Shown here one piece after another: positions 28,307 to 38,050 of a stretch of 64,000 bases of DNA (within the stretch, counting starts at the first letter, position 1; each line of letters opens with the position of its first letter). Source of the stretch: Mastigocoleus testarum BC008 (GTDB taxonomy: Bacteria > Cyanobacteriota > Cyanobacteriia > Cyanobacteriales > Nostocaceae). The stretch lies in contig NZ_LMTZ01000124.1 in assembly GCF_001456025.1 (NCBI RefSeq), positions 1 through 64,000 on the forward strand. The letters are read 5' to 3'. The position numbers and the translations under genes were made by a program. The notes under the pieces are model-generated. The model was not told where the DNA came from. It made no database searches and saw only the letters and a list, made by a program, of their open reading frames with translations.

Positions 28307-30265
28307 CTACTTAATTGCTTCTTTTGTAAGTTTGGTCAGCACTTCATTAGAACGAAGCACAAAAGATTTCATCCCATCAGCATCAAAGCCCTTCTGTGAC
28401 ATTAATGCCAAATCGTAAACATGTTGGCAAACCATATCTACCAATTGTTGAGTGGGAGAAGAACCATCACCTTGAATAATACTACCTTGGTTGAGATTTG
28501 CTAGGTTTTGAATTAATGGGTGGGATGTATTTACCAGTAAAACGTGTTCTTCTGGAAATTCTACGTTTTGCTGTTGCATCATAGCGTTCATTTCCCGCAG
28601 ACGGCGCAGAATTTCGGGTAAAAGAACCATTGCTGGCGGTGTACCTTGAGGATTATCAGATTTTAAAGCTTCGGTACGAATATTCAGTTTTGGTTTGTTG
28701 AGTGCTTTCTCAAATAGCTCTTTGATTTGCTCGCTGCGAGTTTTATTTGTGTTGGGGTCAACGATTTCTTTGTCTTTCTCTTGATCTAGGAGGGTATTAT
28801 CTAAGTCTGAGTCTACCCGAGTAAATTTAACATCTGTATATTCCCGCTCCAAAAAGCTGATAAAGTGAGTGTCAATGAATGAGTCCATAAATAGAACTTC
28901 CAAGCCTTGACCCTTATGCAATTCTACATAGGTGGCTTGTGCTGCTTCATCTGTGCAATAGAATACTCGGTTTTCGTGCTTTTCTTTGTTTCGTTCTAAG
29001 TATTCTTTAATGTTAGTGTAAGGTAATTTGTTAGCAGGGGTAACATCTTGCCAAGCATCACCTTCTTCTGTGGGAACTTGAACTGTGGTAGTGTCTGCTG
29101 ATTCTTCTTGGTATGTGCTACGGAATATTACTATATCTTGGACTTGTTTCTTGAATTTTTCGTCGTTAAGAACGCCAAATTTAACGAAAGTACCGAGATC
29201 CTTCCAAGCACCGACATATTTTTCGCGATCGTCGCGGTACAATTCCTTGAGGTTATCTCCGACCTTTTTAGCGATATAGTCACCAATTCTTCTTACGGTG
29301 CGATCGCCTTGTAAAGCACTACGGGAAACGTTGAGAGGAATATCAGTACTATCAATTACACCCCGCATGGGTAACAAAAACTGGGGAATAATTTCTTCGC
29401 AATTATCACTGACAAAAACTTGGTTAGAGAATAGTTTGATTTGTCCTTTATTAACTTCAACATCAGGCTTGAGTTTAGGAAAATAGAGAATACCATTAAC
29501 AATGAAGGGATAATCGGTATTTAAATGTACCCAAAGTAACGGTTCTTCTTCAAAGGGATAGAGATACTTGTAAAACTCCAAGTAATCTTCTTTGTTTAGA
29601 CTGTTGGGTGATTCTCGCCAAGGAGCTTTTTGCTTGTTGAGGACTTCCCCATCCATTTTGATGGGTACCGGCATAAAATCACAGTAAGTCTTAACAAGAT
29701 TTTTGATGCGTGCAGGTTCTAAAAATTCCTCTTCCTCTTCCATGAGGTGCAGAGTTATTGTAGTACCGCGATCTGTGCGAGATGAATCGTCCAAGGTGAA
29801 AGCAGGAGAACCATCGCAAGTCCAATGGACAGCTTTTTCCCCTTCTTTGTAAGAAAATGTATCAATTTCAACCTGCTTTGCGACCATGAAGGATGAGTAG
29901 AAACCCAAGCCGAAATGACCTATAATCGCCTGATTTGAATCTGTTTTATACTTCTGAATAAATTCTTCAGCACTGGAGAATGCAACCTGATTGATATATT
30001 TTTTTACTTCATCAGCACTCATCCCAATCCCATTATCGGATATGGAAAGAGTTTTCTTATCCTTATCAACAGCAATTTGAATTTCTGGTTCGCCAATTTC
30101 ACCCGAATATTCTCCAGAGCGCGATACCATGTCCAGTTTAGCGATCGCGTCTACGGCGTTGGATACTAATTCCCGCAAAAAGATTTGATGATCGGAATAA
30201 AGTGATTTCTTGATAATCGGGAATATATTCTCAGTATGAATGCTGATCGTGCCTTGCTCTAACAT
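28307..30265 (-). CDS. htpG: Molecular chaperone HtpG (Hsp90)
   Basis: A 652-residue Hsp90. The family N-terminus is MLEQGTISIHTENIFPIIKK, so I place the start at ATG 30265; an in-frame ATG at 30307 would add 14 residues without family support. The GHKL ATPase motifs are intact: ELVSNAVDAIAKL (motif with the catalytic Glu), SISDNGIGMS, GHFGLGFYSSFMV and RGTTITLHL. The middle domain carries NVSRSALQGDR with the Arg that contacts ATP. It is a cytoplasmic dimeric chaperone that in cyanobacteria is induced by heat and other stress and also acts on tetrapyrrole enzymes and phycobilisome linkers. No CIRCE operator was found upstream. Confidence 0.97.
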   Translation of the reverse strand: MLEQGTISIHTENIFPIIKKSLYSDHQIFLRELVSNAVDAIAKLDMVSRSGEYSGEIGEPEIQIAVDKDKKTLSISDNGIGMSADEVKKYINQVAFSSAEEFIQKYKTDSNQAIIGHFGLGFYSSFMVAKQVEIDTFSYKEGEKAVHWTCDGSPAFTLDDSSRTDRGTTITLHLMEEEEEFLEPARIKNLVKTYCDFMPVPIKMDGEVLNKQKAPWRESPNSLNKEDYLEFYKYLYPFEEEPLLWVHLNTDYPFIVNGILYFPKLKPDVEVNKGQIKLFSNQVFVSDNCEEIIPQFLLPMRGVIDSTDIPLNVSRSALQGDRTVRRIGDYIAKKVGDNLKELYRDDREKYVGAWKDLGTFVKFGVLNDEKFKKQVQDIVIFRSTYQEESADTTTVQVPTEEGDAWQDVTPANKLPYTNIKEYLERNKEKHENRVFYCTDEAAQATYVELHKGQGLEVLFMDSFIDTHFISFLEREYTDVKFTRVDSDLDNTLLDQEKDKEIVDPNTNKTRSEQIKELFEKALNKPKLNIRTEALKSDNPQGTPPAMVLLPEILRRLREMNAMMQQQNVEFPEEHVLLVNTSHPLIQNLANLNQGSIIQGDGSSPTQQLVDMVCQHVYDLALMSQKGFDADGMKSFVLRSNEVLTKLTKEAIK

Positions 30266-30724
30266 ATAACAGCCATGATAATTACGAATATTTTGATTTT
30301 GACTCAATTATTAACACTCTGACAGCTTGATGTTGCTGATACCCAGAAATAATATTTTGAGTCAATAAAGAATTTTAAAACTGAAATGCTGTATTTGCTT
30401 TTAGTTTAAGGGTTTGTTTGCCGTCTATTAACAATTCGGATTTCACTACTCGCGTATGCTCATAAAAAAATATGTCCTCCTAGCAGGGAAAGTGGAGGAG
30501 TTCTACTGGAGCACCTAATTTCTCCAAGAACACTCAAAAACTTTGATAGGACTCAATTTTCGAGATGTGAATAAAATAAGCTCTCATAGCCGAGGACTTG
30601 AAAAAGAATAATCTCATAACAGCAACAGTGTTATGTTCCATGCTGTAATGTTACAAATATTAACTTTAAATCTTAATATTTAGCCAAGAGAAGCCGTCGG
30701 TCTGATTGAATTAATCCGATTGAA
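30266..30724. other. Spacer between htpG and the glycosyltransferase cluster
   Basis: It contains the terminator at 30464-30499 for the upstream minus-strand glycosyltransferase genes. The remainder should hold the htpG promoter. No gene is seen. Confidence 0.5.
30464..30499 (-). terminator. Terminator of the glycosyltransferase cluster
   Basis: Read on the minus strand, TCCTCC pairs with GGAGGA around a 13-base loop, followed after 4 bases by a run of seven T. It lies about 225 bases after the stop codon of the GT4 gene. Confidence 0.7.
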
Positions 30725-31900
30725 TTAAACAGATGGCGTTAAATTATTTATTAGATTTTTAACTTTATGTGCGGAAACTTTCCAATTTAAACGTGCTTGA
30801 TACTCATTAAATGAAGAGATTGCTAATTCTTTATAGCTTGAGTAGTTAGTGAATAAATTATAAATATAGGTACAATATTCTTCTGTTTTGGCATCCAATG
30901 AAAATGTTTTACCGTTTTTACCGTCTTTGATAATTGTAGGTATTCCACCGACGCTACTTGCAATAGATGGGACGCCAAAAGAATTCGCCTCGCAGAATAC
31001 TAAACCAAATGCTTCAGCTCTTGATGGCAAAATCAGAAAATGGGATTCGCATAATAATTTTTCTATCTTTTTTAAGCCTTCTAGATTTGATTTGCTGATA
31101 AATCCCAAATTATTCACAAAATCCGGTAAAGGTTCATTTGTTTGAGGTTTGCAACCAACAATATTTAATTCCGTTTCTAAACCAATAGCATTTAATTGTT
31201 TTGCAACTGCTAGAGCAATATCTCCACCTTTACGAACCCAATCGACGCCAATAAAAAGTAATTTGCATTTTGAGGTGTCTTTTTGTTGAATAATGTGATG
31301 AATGTCTTCAGGTGTTCGCTTGGACTCCAGGTTAGCTCCCCAAGGAACTACTTTAACTTTATTCTCTGGAATTCCATAGGTTTGCGATGCCATTTTAGCA
31401 GCCCATTCAGATGTATAAACAACTAGCTCGCACCTTTTCAGGGCTTCTGATTCAATTTTGTAGATATTTTGAATATTTTCCTGGCATAAGTTACTCATGT
31501 AGCTGTAAAAATTGATTAAGCCACTCAGAGTAGTATCTGTCCATAAAACAATTGGTTTTTTGACATCAAGGTATGCTGTTGGAACTGTGCTTTCTGACGA
31601 TAAAATAACATCCACATCTAGATTACTTAATGCATTTTTTATTTGATGAGCATAATTTTTAACGACCAATGGCTCTGCCCAACGATAATAGTCTTTATTG
31701 TATAAATTACGATATAGACTCCATTTAGCTCTGGTTAAAAACGTATATTTTTTCCTCAAAGGTCCAATATATTCAATAGATGTAGAATCATCGAGCAAAT
31801 TTTTTGCAATGTAAAAACCAGCAGAACAAATTCCTTGTACATCTTTTGTCCAAGATGTTTGGTTTATTAGGTCGTATGATGTTACGCATGCTATTTTCAT
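30725..31900 (-). CDS. GT4-family glycosyltransferase (GT-B fold)
   Basis: A 391-residue retaining glycosyltransferase. The C-terminal domain shows the GT4 pattern: KLLFIGVDWVRKGGDIALAV (start of the sugar-nucleotide domain, about 213-232) and the E-x7-E motif in EAFGLVFCEANSFGVPSIAS (about 297-316). Glycine-rich VVPWGANLE precedes it. There is no transmembrane segment. It is the last of three minus-strand glycosyltransferase genes and lies close to the hps locus, so it may act in the same polysaccharide pathway (the HpsF/HpsG role is possible but not shown). Confidence 0.87.
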   Translation of the reverse strand: MKIACVTSYDLINQTSWTKDVQGICSAGFYIAKNLLDDSTSIEYIGPLRKKYTFLTRAKWSLYRNLYNKDYYRWAEPLVVKNYAHQIKNALSNLDVDVILSSESTVPTAYLDVKKPIVLWTDTTLSGLINFYSYMSNLCQENIQNIYKIESEALKRCELVVYTSEWAAKMASQTYGIPENKVKVVPWGANLESKRTPEDIHHIIQQKDTSKCKLLFIGVDWVRKGGDIALAVAKQLNAIGLETELNIVGCKPQTNEPLPDFVNNLGFISKSNLEGLKKIEKLLCESHFLILPSRAEAFGLVFCEANSFGVPSIASSVGGIPTIIKDGKNGKTFSLDAKTEEYCTYIYNLFTNYSSYKELAISSFNEYQARLNWKVSAHKVKNLINNLTPSV

Positions 31901-31997
31901 ATTTGTTATTTTAAAAATTTTAATAAAAATGAAAATTAAATTATATATATAGTGTGATTAAAAATAATTAAGTATAAATATAATATTATAAATTATA

Positions 31998-32987
31998 TTA
32001 AATATTGAATTTTATATAACCTAATAAAGTACTTGTATTGGCTAGATGAGGAAACTTTTGCAGTAAATTATTACTAACATTATTTGGAAAAATAAGAATA
32101 ATAATTATTTTCAAAAAAGCCTTATATATAATAGGTTTAAATAAAATATATGGGTCGTATTTAATTATTAAACATAGATATTTTAGTGTTATTGGATTTA
32201 AATTTGCCAAAAGTGGAGGTACATCTAACGCTTTATAGATCAGATACTTGTATAAATTTGCTAAACGATGTCGCTTCAAATGTTGAAAGGATGATGCTTG
32301 TGTCCGAGCAAATGCTTTCTCAATTACTAACAAGTTTGATTTTTCCTGTCCCACGACGTTAGAGGACATGGAAAAAGGTAGAACACGATATAAAATTTGT
32401 ACTTTGGGAATAGCGACGAAATGATATTTAGCAGCTAATTTTAGCCACATATCCGTATCTTGAGTATTTGTTAGTGAACCATCAAAGCCTCCTAATTCCC
32501 TTAAAACTTTAGTACGTATGGTTACGTTAGAACCACTACCGATAAATTCACTCAATAATAGTTTTGAATAAACATCTCCGCTCCACTGAGCACGGCTACA
32601 TCGGCGTAAAAATATGCTGTTTTCATCAATAGCATCTGTCCAACTATAAGCAACAACGGCTTGTGGGTTTTCCTGTAGTGCTTTGCAGTGATCTGCTAAT
32701 TTATCTTTAGTCCAAAGGTCATCAGCATCAATGAAACTAATAAATTCGCCAGAAGCATATTTTAAGCCACGATTACGATTAACTGCTACATTAGCTTTTG
32801 GATAGGAATAAGTCTGAATTCGTGGGTCTTTAAATTGAGAAATAATTTCTAAGGTGGAGTCAGTTGACGCTGAATTAATGATGATTAATTCAAAGTCCAT
32901 AATCGTTTGATTCAGTACTGACTGAATTGTTTCTTGAATAGTTTTTTCGCCATTATATACTGGGATAATTACAGAAACTAGTACCAT
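31998..32987 (-). CDS. GT2-family glycosyltransferase
   Basis: A 329-residue inverting glycosyltransferase with a GT-A fold. It starts MVLVSVIIPVYNGEKTIQET, followed by IIINSASTDSTLEI and the metal-binding FIDADDLW (DXD, about 91-94). The TQDTDMWLKL segment corresponds to the acceptor-site ED-like motif (here QDTD). The C-terminal third is hydrophobic and Ile/Leu-rich, likely membrane-associated. It is 97 bases before the GT4 gene and 165 bases after the HpsE paralogue on the same strand. Confidence 0.88.
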   Translation of the reverse strand: MVLVSVIIPVYNGEKTIQETIQSVLNQTIMDFELIIINSASTDSTLEIISQFKDPRIQTYSYPKANVAVNRNRGLKYASGEFISFIDADDLWTKDKLADHCKALQENPQAVVAYSWTDAIDENSIFLRRCSRAQWSGDVYSKLLLSEFIGSGSNVTIRTKVLRELGGFDGSLTNTQDTDMWLKLAAKYHFVAIPKVQILYRVLPFSMSSNVVGQEKSNLLVIEKAFARTQASSFQHLKRHRLANLYKYLIYKALDVPPLLANLNPITLKYLCLIIKYDPYILFKPIIYKAFLKIIIILIFPNNVSNNLLQKFPHLANTSTLLGYIKFNI

Positions 32988-33152
32988 CTATTATAATTAT
33001 GATGTAAATAATTCTTATGTAAATAGATACAATGAATCTTTATTTTCAATGATTCTATAATTATTTATTATATATATCTTTTAACAAACTAATCATCCGT
33101 GATTGTCTCAAATTTTTATTATTTTTTGTAAGTTAACAATCAATAAATCAGA

Positions 33153-34166
33153 CTAAACATTTTTATTAAATATTAGTTCTTTAAATTTAAATTTTGCCAA
33201 ATGAAATGGGCTAAAAAAAGTACCAATTAAACGTTCCATTTCACAGATATTAACTATATTATTTTCGCAATTAATAGAAATAAAATCTTGAATATTGGGA
33301 AATAATCTCGGACAAATATTAGCGATGAAATGGATAATTATTTTGCATAAATCATTAATCAGATAAAACACAAAAGCTATAGGTCTTTCCCACCACTGCA
33401 GTAATAACATTCTTAAGTGGAAGCGCCCTAAACCTATACTGCGCATTAGCTGCGTCAAATAAGTTTTCTCTAATCGCCAAGATGGAATCAGATGATCGAT
33501 TTCCATGGTTGGGTTATACCAAATTTCCCAACCAGCTCTATAAATATGTAGCAGCACTTCAGCATCTTCACCTCCTGCCATAATAGAATTTCCAGATCTA
33601 CTAACTAGAAGTAAGCGTGAAGGAACGTATTTTTCCCAGACTTCACGTCTAACAACTAACCCCGCACCTGGAGGAAGTCCTTTTTGGCGAGGTTCGTACA
33701 ACATAGGCTCAACACCTCGATCCACAATCGCTAAATAAAAAATAATCTTTTTAAGTTCCTCGGAAGGTTCGGTCTCAAACAAACCATGAATTCTACTACT
33801 GAAGGCTCCTGCTTTGGGGTTTTTTTTCGCAAATTCACAAGCTGCTTTTACCCAGTTAGAATATGGTAAATTATCATCATCAATAAAACCAATAAGGTCG
33901 CCTTTTGCTTCTGAAATTGCTTTTTTTCTGGCAAACTGAACTCCTTGTTGACTTTCAAAGCAATAGCGTAAAGGAACATTTTTTAACCAATTTACTTGAT
34001 ATTCTCGAATAATTTTCGCTGTATTATCTGTGCTGTTGTTGTCAACAATTAGAACTTCCCATTTAATATTTTTTGTATCTATTTGATTTTTTAATTTTTC
34101 TAAAACTTGAGGTAAACGTTTCTCGCCGTTATAAGTCGTAATAGCGATAGTTAAATCAAGAGACAT
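33153..34166 (-). CDS. HpsE-family GT2 glycosyltransferase (paralogue)
   Basis: A 337-residue GT-A glycosyltransferase. It aligns by eye along its whole length with the HpsE copy at 17922-18911: LTIAITTYNGEKRLPQVLEK, LIVDNNSTDNTAKIIREYQ, FIDDDN, PPGAGLVVRR, GGEDAEVLLHI and WEIWYNPTMEIDH all have counterparts there. The two are therefore paralogues from duplication within the polysaccharide region. The C-terminus is hydrophobic. It is the first gene of the three-gene glycosyltransferase run 34166 to 30725. Confidence 0.88.
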   Translation of the reverse strand: MSLDLTIAITTYNGEKRLPQVLEKLKNQIDTKNIKWEVLIVDNNSTDNTAKIIREYQVNWLKNVPLRYCFESQQGVQFARKKAISEAKGDLIGFIDDDNLPYSNWVKAACEFAKKNPKAGAFSSRIHGLFETEPSEELKKIIFYLAIVDRGVEPMLYEPRQKGLPPGAGLVVRREVWEKYVPSRLLLVSRSGNSIMAGGEDAEVLLHIYRAGWEIWYNPTMEIDHLIPSWRLEKTYLTQLMRSIGLGRFHLRMLLLQWWERPIAFVFYLINDLCKIIIHFIANICPRLFPNIQDFISINCENNIVNICEMERLIGTFFSPFHLAKFKFKELIFNKNV

Positions 34167-34456
34167 TATTTTTTAGATCGTTTATATTTTTTATTGACTT
34201 TATTTGTGGTTACGCTTTAGCGTCATTAACATATCATCTAGACACAAACCAATTACAAACTTAAATAATTTATTCAAGTCAAAATAAATTTATGATATTT
34301 ATCATTTTTTATGGTGCTATAGTGCGTTACGTCGTAATTATAAAGACGAACAGAAAATATATTTTCTCGCGCGCTTAACACACCCTAAAAAATTTATTAT
34401 CTTTATTAATATTTTTGTTAAGTACGTTAGTAAGAAAAATCATAACTTGTTTGTAA

Positions 34457-34480
34457 TAGCGCTTTAGCGCTAAAGCGCTA
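34457..34480. repeat. Perfect 24-base palindrome built from AGCGCT units
   Basis: The half-site is TAGCGCTTTAGC and the second half is its exact complement. AGCGCT occurs three times within it. Confidence 0.85.
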
Positions 34481-34768
34481 CTACTAGCCAAATACAGATA
34501 TTTTATATTTATTTACATAGTTTACTTTTTTCTCGCCTACTCACTTACTGCGTTAGATTATGCTCAAAACAATGCTTTACGGCACGATGACAAAGGTTAC
34601 CTAAAAAAGATATTCTTTTGCGCGCCTCACACACCCTACAAAATGGAATATTTATTTATTCTAAGTACTTTAAACTAAGGTATTTCATTATAAATCTGTA
34701 GATATTCCGATTCTGTTGACTTATATTTATATTCTTCCCTTATAAGCCAAAAGATTAACAACAAATTA

Positions 34769-34819
34769 TAGAGACGTCCCACAAATACTACAGTTTTGCT
34801 ACTGAGTGGAACGTCTCTA
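34769..34819 (-). repeat. Inverted repeat downstream of clpB (GAGACGT family), copy 3; possible terminator
   Basis: TAGAGACGTCCCAC pairs with GTGGAACGTCTCTA (one mismatch) around a 23-base centre. It lies about 85 bases after the clpB stop and could end clpB transcription. Confidence 0.65.
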
Positions 34820-34902
34820 AAAATCAATTTACTTTCAGAACTTATTTTTCAATAAAGTGTATTTCGCTCGAATTTTCGAGTTCACACCTTACAATCTTTA
34901 CA

Positions 34903-37560
34903 TCAACTAATCAATCTGACAGGATTTGAATTCACAGAAATTTTAGCTGCTACTTTTTTTTTCCGAAAACTCAGACCTTTATCTTCTTTATTTATTACAA
35001 TCGTGTCACCAGCAATAAAGGTATTTTCTAAAATTTTTGTCGCGATCGGGTTTTCCACTTCTCTTTGAATTGCTCTTTTTATTGGACGAGCACCGTAAAC
35101 CGGATCGTAACCGACATTAACTAAGTAATCGCAGGCTGCTTTGGAAATTTCTAAGGAAATCTTTTGATCTGCGAGCAGACTTTCTACCCGCTTGAGTTGA
35201 ATGCGAATAATTTTCGCCATTTCGTTGCGACCCAAAGGATGAAAGATAATTAGATCGTCAATCCGGTTGAGAAATTCCGGACGGAAGTGCGATCGCAAAG
35301 AATCTGTAACTCGATTTCGCATTTGTTCGTATTGGGATTCATCACCGGAAACATCCAGAATGTGTTCGCTACCAATATTACTGGTCATGACGATGACAGT
35401 ATTGCGAAAATCTACAACTCTTCCTTGGGAATCAGTAATTCTACCGTCATCTAATACTTGTAAAAGAATATTAAATACGTCAGGGTGAGCTTTTTCTACT
35501 TCATCGAGTAAGACTACTGAGTAAGGACGGCGACGAATAGCTTCGGAAAGTTGACCCCCTTCTTCGTAACCAACATATCCGGGAGGTGCACCAACTAAAC
35601 GGGAAACCGCATGCTTTTCCATATACTCAGACATATCCAAACGCACCAAGGCGTCATCAGCATCAAACAAAAATGCAGCTAAAGCCCTTGCTAACTCAGT
35701 TTTACCCACACCTGTTGGTCCCATAAATAAAAATGAGCCGATGGGGCGAGATGGGTCTTTCATTCCCGCACGGGCGCGGCGAATTGCAGCAGAAACAGTC
35801 TCAACGGCTTCACTTTGACCGACAACTCTTAGCTGTAAGTGCTGTTCCAACTGTAATAATTTCTGTCTTTCCGATTCCAAAAGACGATTTACAGGAATCC
35901 CCGTCCATTTTGCAACGATTTCAGCAATATCAGCTTCGGTGACCTGTTCCCGTAATAAACTAGAATCTTGGGATTGAATTTTGAGTAACTGCGCTTCTTT
36001 ATCTTCTAATTCCCGTTGTACTACTTCTAATTTTCCATACTTTAATTGGGCTGCAGTGTTAAGATCGTAGTCGCGTTCTGCTTGTTCAATTTGGACTCTG
36101 AGATTCTCTTCTTCTTTTTTAAGGGTACTAATTGCTTCTAAAAGTTTCTTTTCACCTTGCCATTGCTCGTTAAATTCTTGCTGTTTTTCAGTTAACGATC
36201 CGATTTCTCTCTCGATTCGTTCTAACCTTTCTTTAGTTTGTGGCGTTGCTATTTCTTCTCCTGCTAAGGAAAGTTTTTCCATTTCTAGCTGCATTAATCG
36301 CCGCTCAATGTTTTCCAACTCAGTTGGTTTGGAAGTAATTTCCATTTTTAATTGTGCTGCGGCTTCGTCTACTAAGTCGATCGCTTTATCCGGTAAAAAC
36401 CGATCAGCAATATACCTTGCTGATAATGTTGCAGCTGCGACTAAAGCTGAATCAGAAATTTTGACGTTATGGTGTACTTCATAACGTTCTTTCAAACCCC
36501 TCAAAATCGAAATAGTATTTTCTACATTGGGTTGTTTTACCAGTATTTGCTGAAAACGTCTTTCTAAAGCTGCATCTTTTTCAATGTACTTGCGGTATTC
36601 ATCTAATGTTGTTGCTCCAATACAACGCAACTCACCCCGCGCCAACATGGGTTTAAGTAAATTACCCGCATCCATTGACCCTTGTTTGCCAGAGCCAGCA
36701 CCAACAACAGTATGTAATTCGTCAATAAATAAAACTATTTGACCGTTTGATTCTGTAACTTCCCTTAGTACTGATTTTAGGCGGTCTTCAAATTCACCCC
36801 GATATTTGGCACCAGCAATTAAACTACCAATATCCAAAGTAATTAATTGACGGTTTTTTAAAGATTCGGGAACATCACCTTTAACGATCCGCTGCGCCAA
36901 AGCTTCAGCGATCGCAGTTTTGCCTACCCCTGGTTCGCCAATTAAAACTGGATTATTCTTACTACGACGGGATAATACCTGAATTACTCGGCGAATTTCT
37001 TCATCACGCCCAATTACCGGGTCAAGCTTTCCTAATTTTGCTTGTTCTGTCAAGTCCAAACCAAATTTTTGCAGGGCTTCATAGCGAGACTCTGGATTTT
37101 GATCTGTAACTTTTTGACTACCGCGAATTGCTTTGATTGCAGCCTCCAGACTAGATACATCCGCATTCATGCTTTTGAACATCCGCCGCCCAATACGTTC
37201 ATCTTCGGCAAACCCCATTAAGACATGTTCTATGGAGATGTAAGCGTCCTGCATTCTCTCCCTAGCCGCATCTGCATTATCTAGCATCCTATCTAAGCTG
37301 CGACTAAGATAGAGCTGATCGGATTTGCCTACTTTAGGTTGACGCCGTGTAAAATCTTCCAATTGCTGTTGCATTCTGGAAACATCAACACCCGAACGAT
37401 TGAGAATTCGTGAAGCTAGGCTGTTGTCTTGTTCCAAAAGGGCAATTATTAAATGTTCGACATCGAGCTGCTGTTGTTGATAAGCACGAACAATATCTTG
37501 GGATTTAACTATCCCTTCCCAAGCTTTATCAGTAAATTTATCTGGATCTGTGGGCTGCAT
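34903..37560 (-). CDS. clpB: ATP-dependent disaggregase ClpB (ClpB1 type)
   Basis: An 885-residue Hsp100 chaperone that threads aggregated proteins with DnaK. It has an N-terminal substrate domain (about 1-150, [12 protein letters not shown]), NBD1 with Walker [10 protein letters not shown] (about 207), a long coiled-coil M domain (about 410-525, for example [19 protein letters not shown]) that separates ClpB from ClpC, and NBD2 with [11 protein letters not shown] (about 613). The pore loop is KYRGEFEDR and the arginine-finger region is [10 protein letters not shown]. It lacks the ClpP-binding IGF/L loop expected in ClpC. The N-terminus [20 protein letters not shown] matches the heat-inducible cyanobacterial ClpB1. 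No operator was recognised upstream. Confidence 0.96.
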   Translation of the reverse strand: MQPTDPDKFTDKAWEGIVKSQDIVRAYQQQQLDVEHLIIALLEQDNSLASRILNRSGVDVSRMQQQLEDFTRRQPKVGKSDQLYLSRSLDRMLDNADAARERMQDAYISIEHVLMGFAEDERIGRRMFKSMNADVSSLEAAIKAIRGSQKVTDQNPESRYEALQKFGLDLTEQAKLGKLDPVIGRDEEIRRVIQVLSRRSKNNPVLIGEPGVGKTAIAEALAQRIVKGDVPESLKNRQLITLDIGSLIAGAKYRGEFEDRLKSVLREVTESNGQIVLFIDELHTVVGAGSGKQGSMDAGNLLKPMLARGELRCIGATTLDEYRKYIEKDAALERRFQQILVKQPNVENTISILRGLKERYEVHHNVKISDSALVAAATLSARYIADRFLPDKAIDLVDEAAAQLKMEITSKPTELENIERRLMQLEMEKLSLAGEEIATPQTKERLERIEREIGSLTEKQQEFNEQWQGEKKLLEAISTLKKEEENLRVQIEQAERDYDLNTAAQLKYGKLEVVQRELEDKEAQLLKIQSQDSSLLREQVTEADIAEIVAKWTGIPVNRLLESERQKLLQLEQHLQLRVVGQSEAVETVSAAIRRARAGMKDPSRPIGSFLFMGPTGVGKTELARALAAFLFDADDALVRLDMSEYMEKHAVSRLVGAPPGYVGYEEGGQLSEAIRRRPYSVVLLDEVEKAHPDVFNILLQVLDDGRITDSQGRVVDFRNTVIVMTSNIGSEHILDVSGDESQYEQMRNRVTDSLRSHFRPEFLNRIDDLIIFHPLGRNEMAKIIRIQLKRVESLLADQKISLEISKAACDYLVNVGYDPVYGARPIKRAIQREVENPIATKILENTFIAGDTIVINKEDKGLSFRKKKVAAKISVNSNPVRLIS

Positions 37561-38050
37561 ATGAATGAATTTAGGATATCATTTAGGCGGATTTTGGGAG
37601 CACTTTCATGAGAACGAGGAAAAACTTACCCCTTTAAACTCAGGTAAAGTGGTATGAAATTCGATTGCGACAGTGGGACTTACCTTAACTTATTATCCAA
37701 ACATTATGAGTGCGTATCCACTTGTATATACGGTTGCAATCTGAAATCTAGATTCTGAGATTGAGATTTGAGTGAGGATTTAGATTTTAGGATTTAGATC
37801 CAATCTAACAATTTGAGCGAACTTTATTTAAGAAAAGTAAGTTAGGAGTAAGAAATCAGGATTGACCATACTCTAACGAGCGTTAACGCATCGGCGCTCA
37901 AGCATCGTATGAGTTAAAAGTTAGAAGTTAGGAGCAAATAATAAAAAGTAAGAATTCAGAACTAAGAAAAATTTGAATTAAGAAAGAAATTATAAAGTTT
38001 TTTTTGGTTTTTTTGAAATATAAAGAGCACAAAAATATCTTTAAAGTAAT
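37561..38050. other. Spacer with degenerate GATTTAGA-type tandem repeats
   Basis: It includes the clpB promoter region. About 37740-37800 is a run of imperfect heptamer-like units (GATTTAG, GATTCTGA, GAGATTTGA). No gene is seen. Confidence 0.45.

Larger units (their letters stand above)
34167..34902. other. 736-base spacer rich in repeats
   Basis: No gene is seen. It holds two degenerate copies of the GTGCGTTA...ACACACCCTA repeat (34321-34392, 34548-34643), a perfect 24-base palindrome (34457-34480) and a GAGACGT palindrome (34769-34819). It separates the glycosyltransferase promoter from the 3' end of clpB. Confidence 0.6.

Noticed and set aside
37561-37700. CIRCE operator upstream of clpB
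   Set aside because: No TTAGCACTC-N9-GAGTGCTAA-like inverted repeat is present, although a heat-shock gene would make one plausible.
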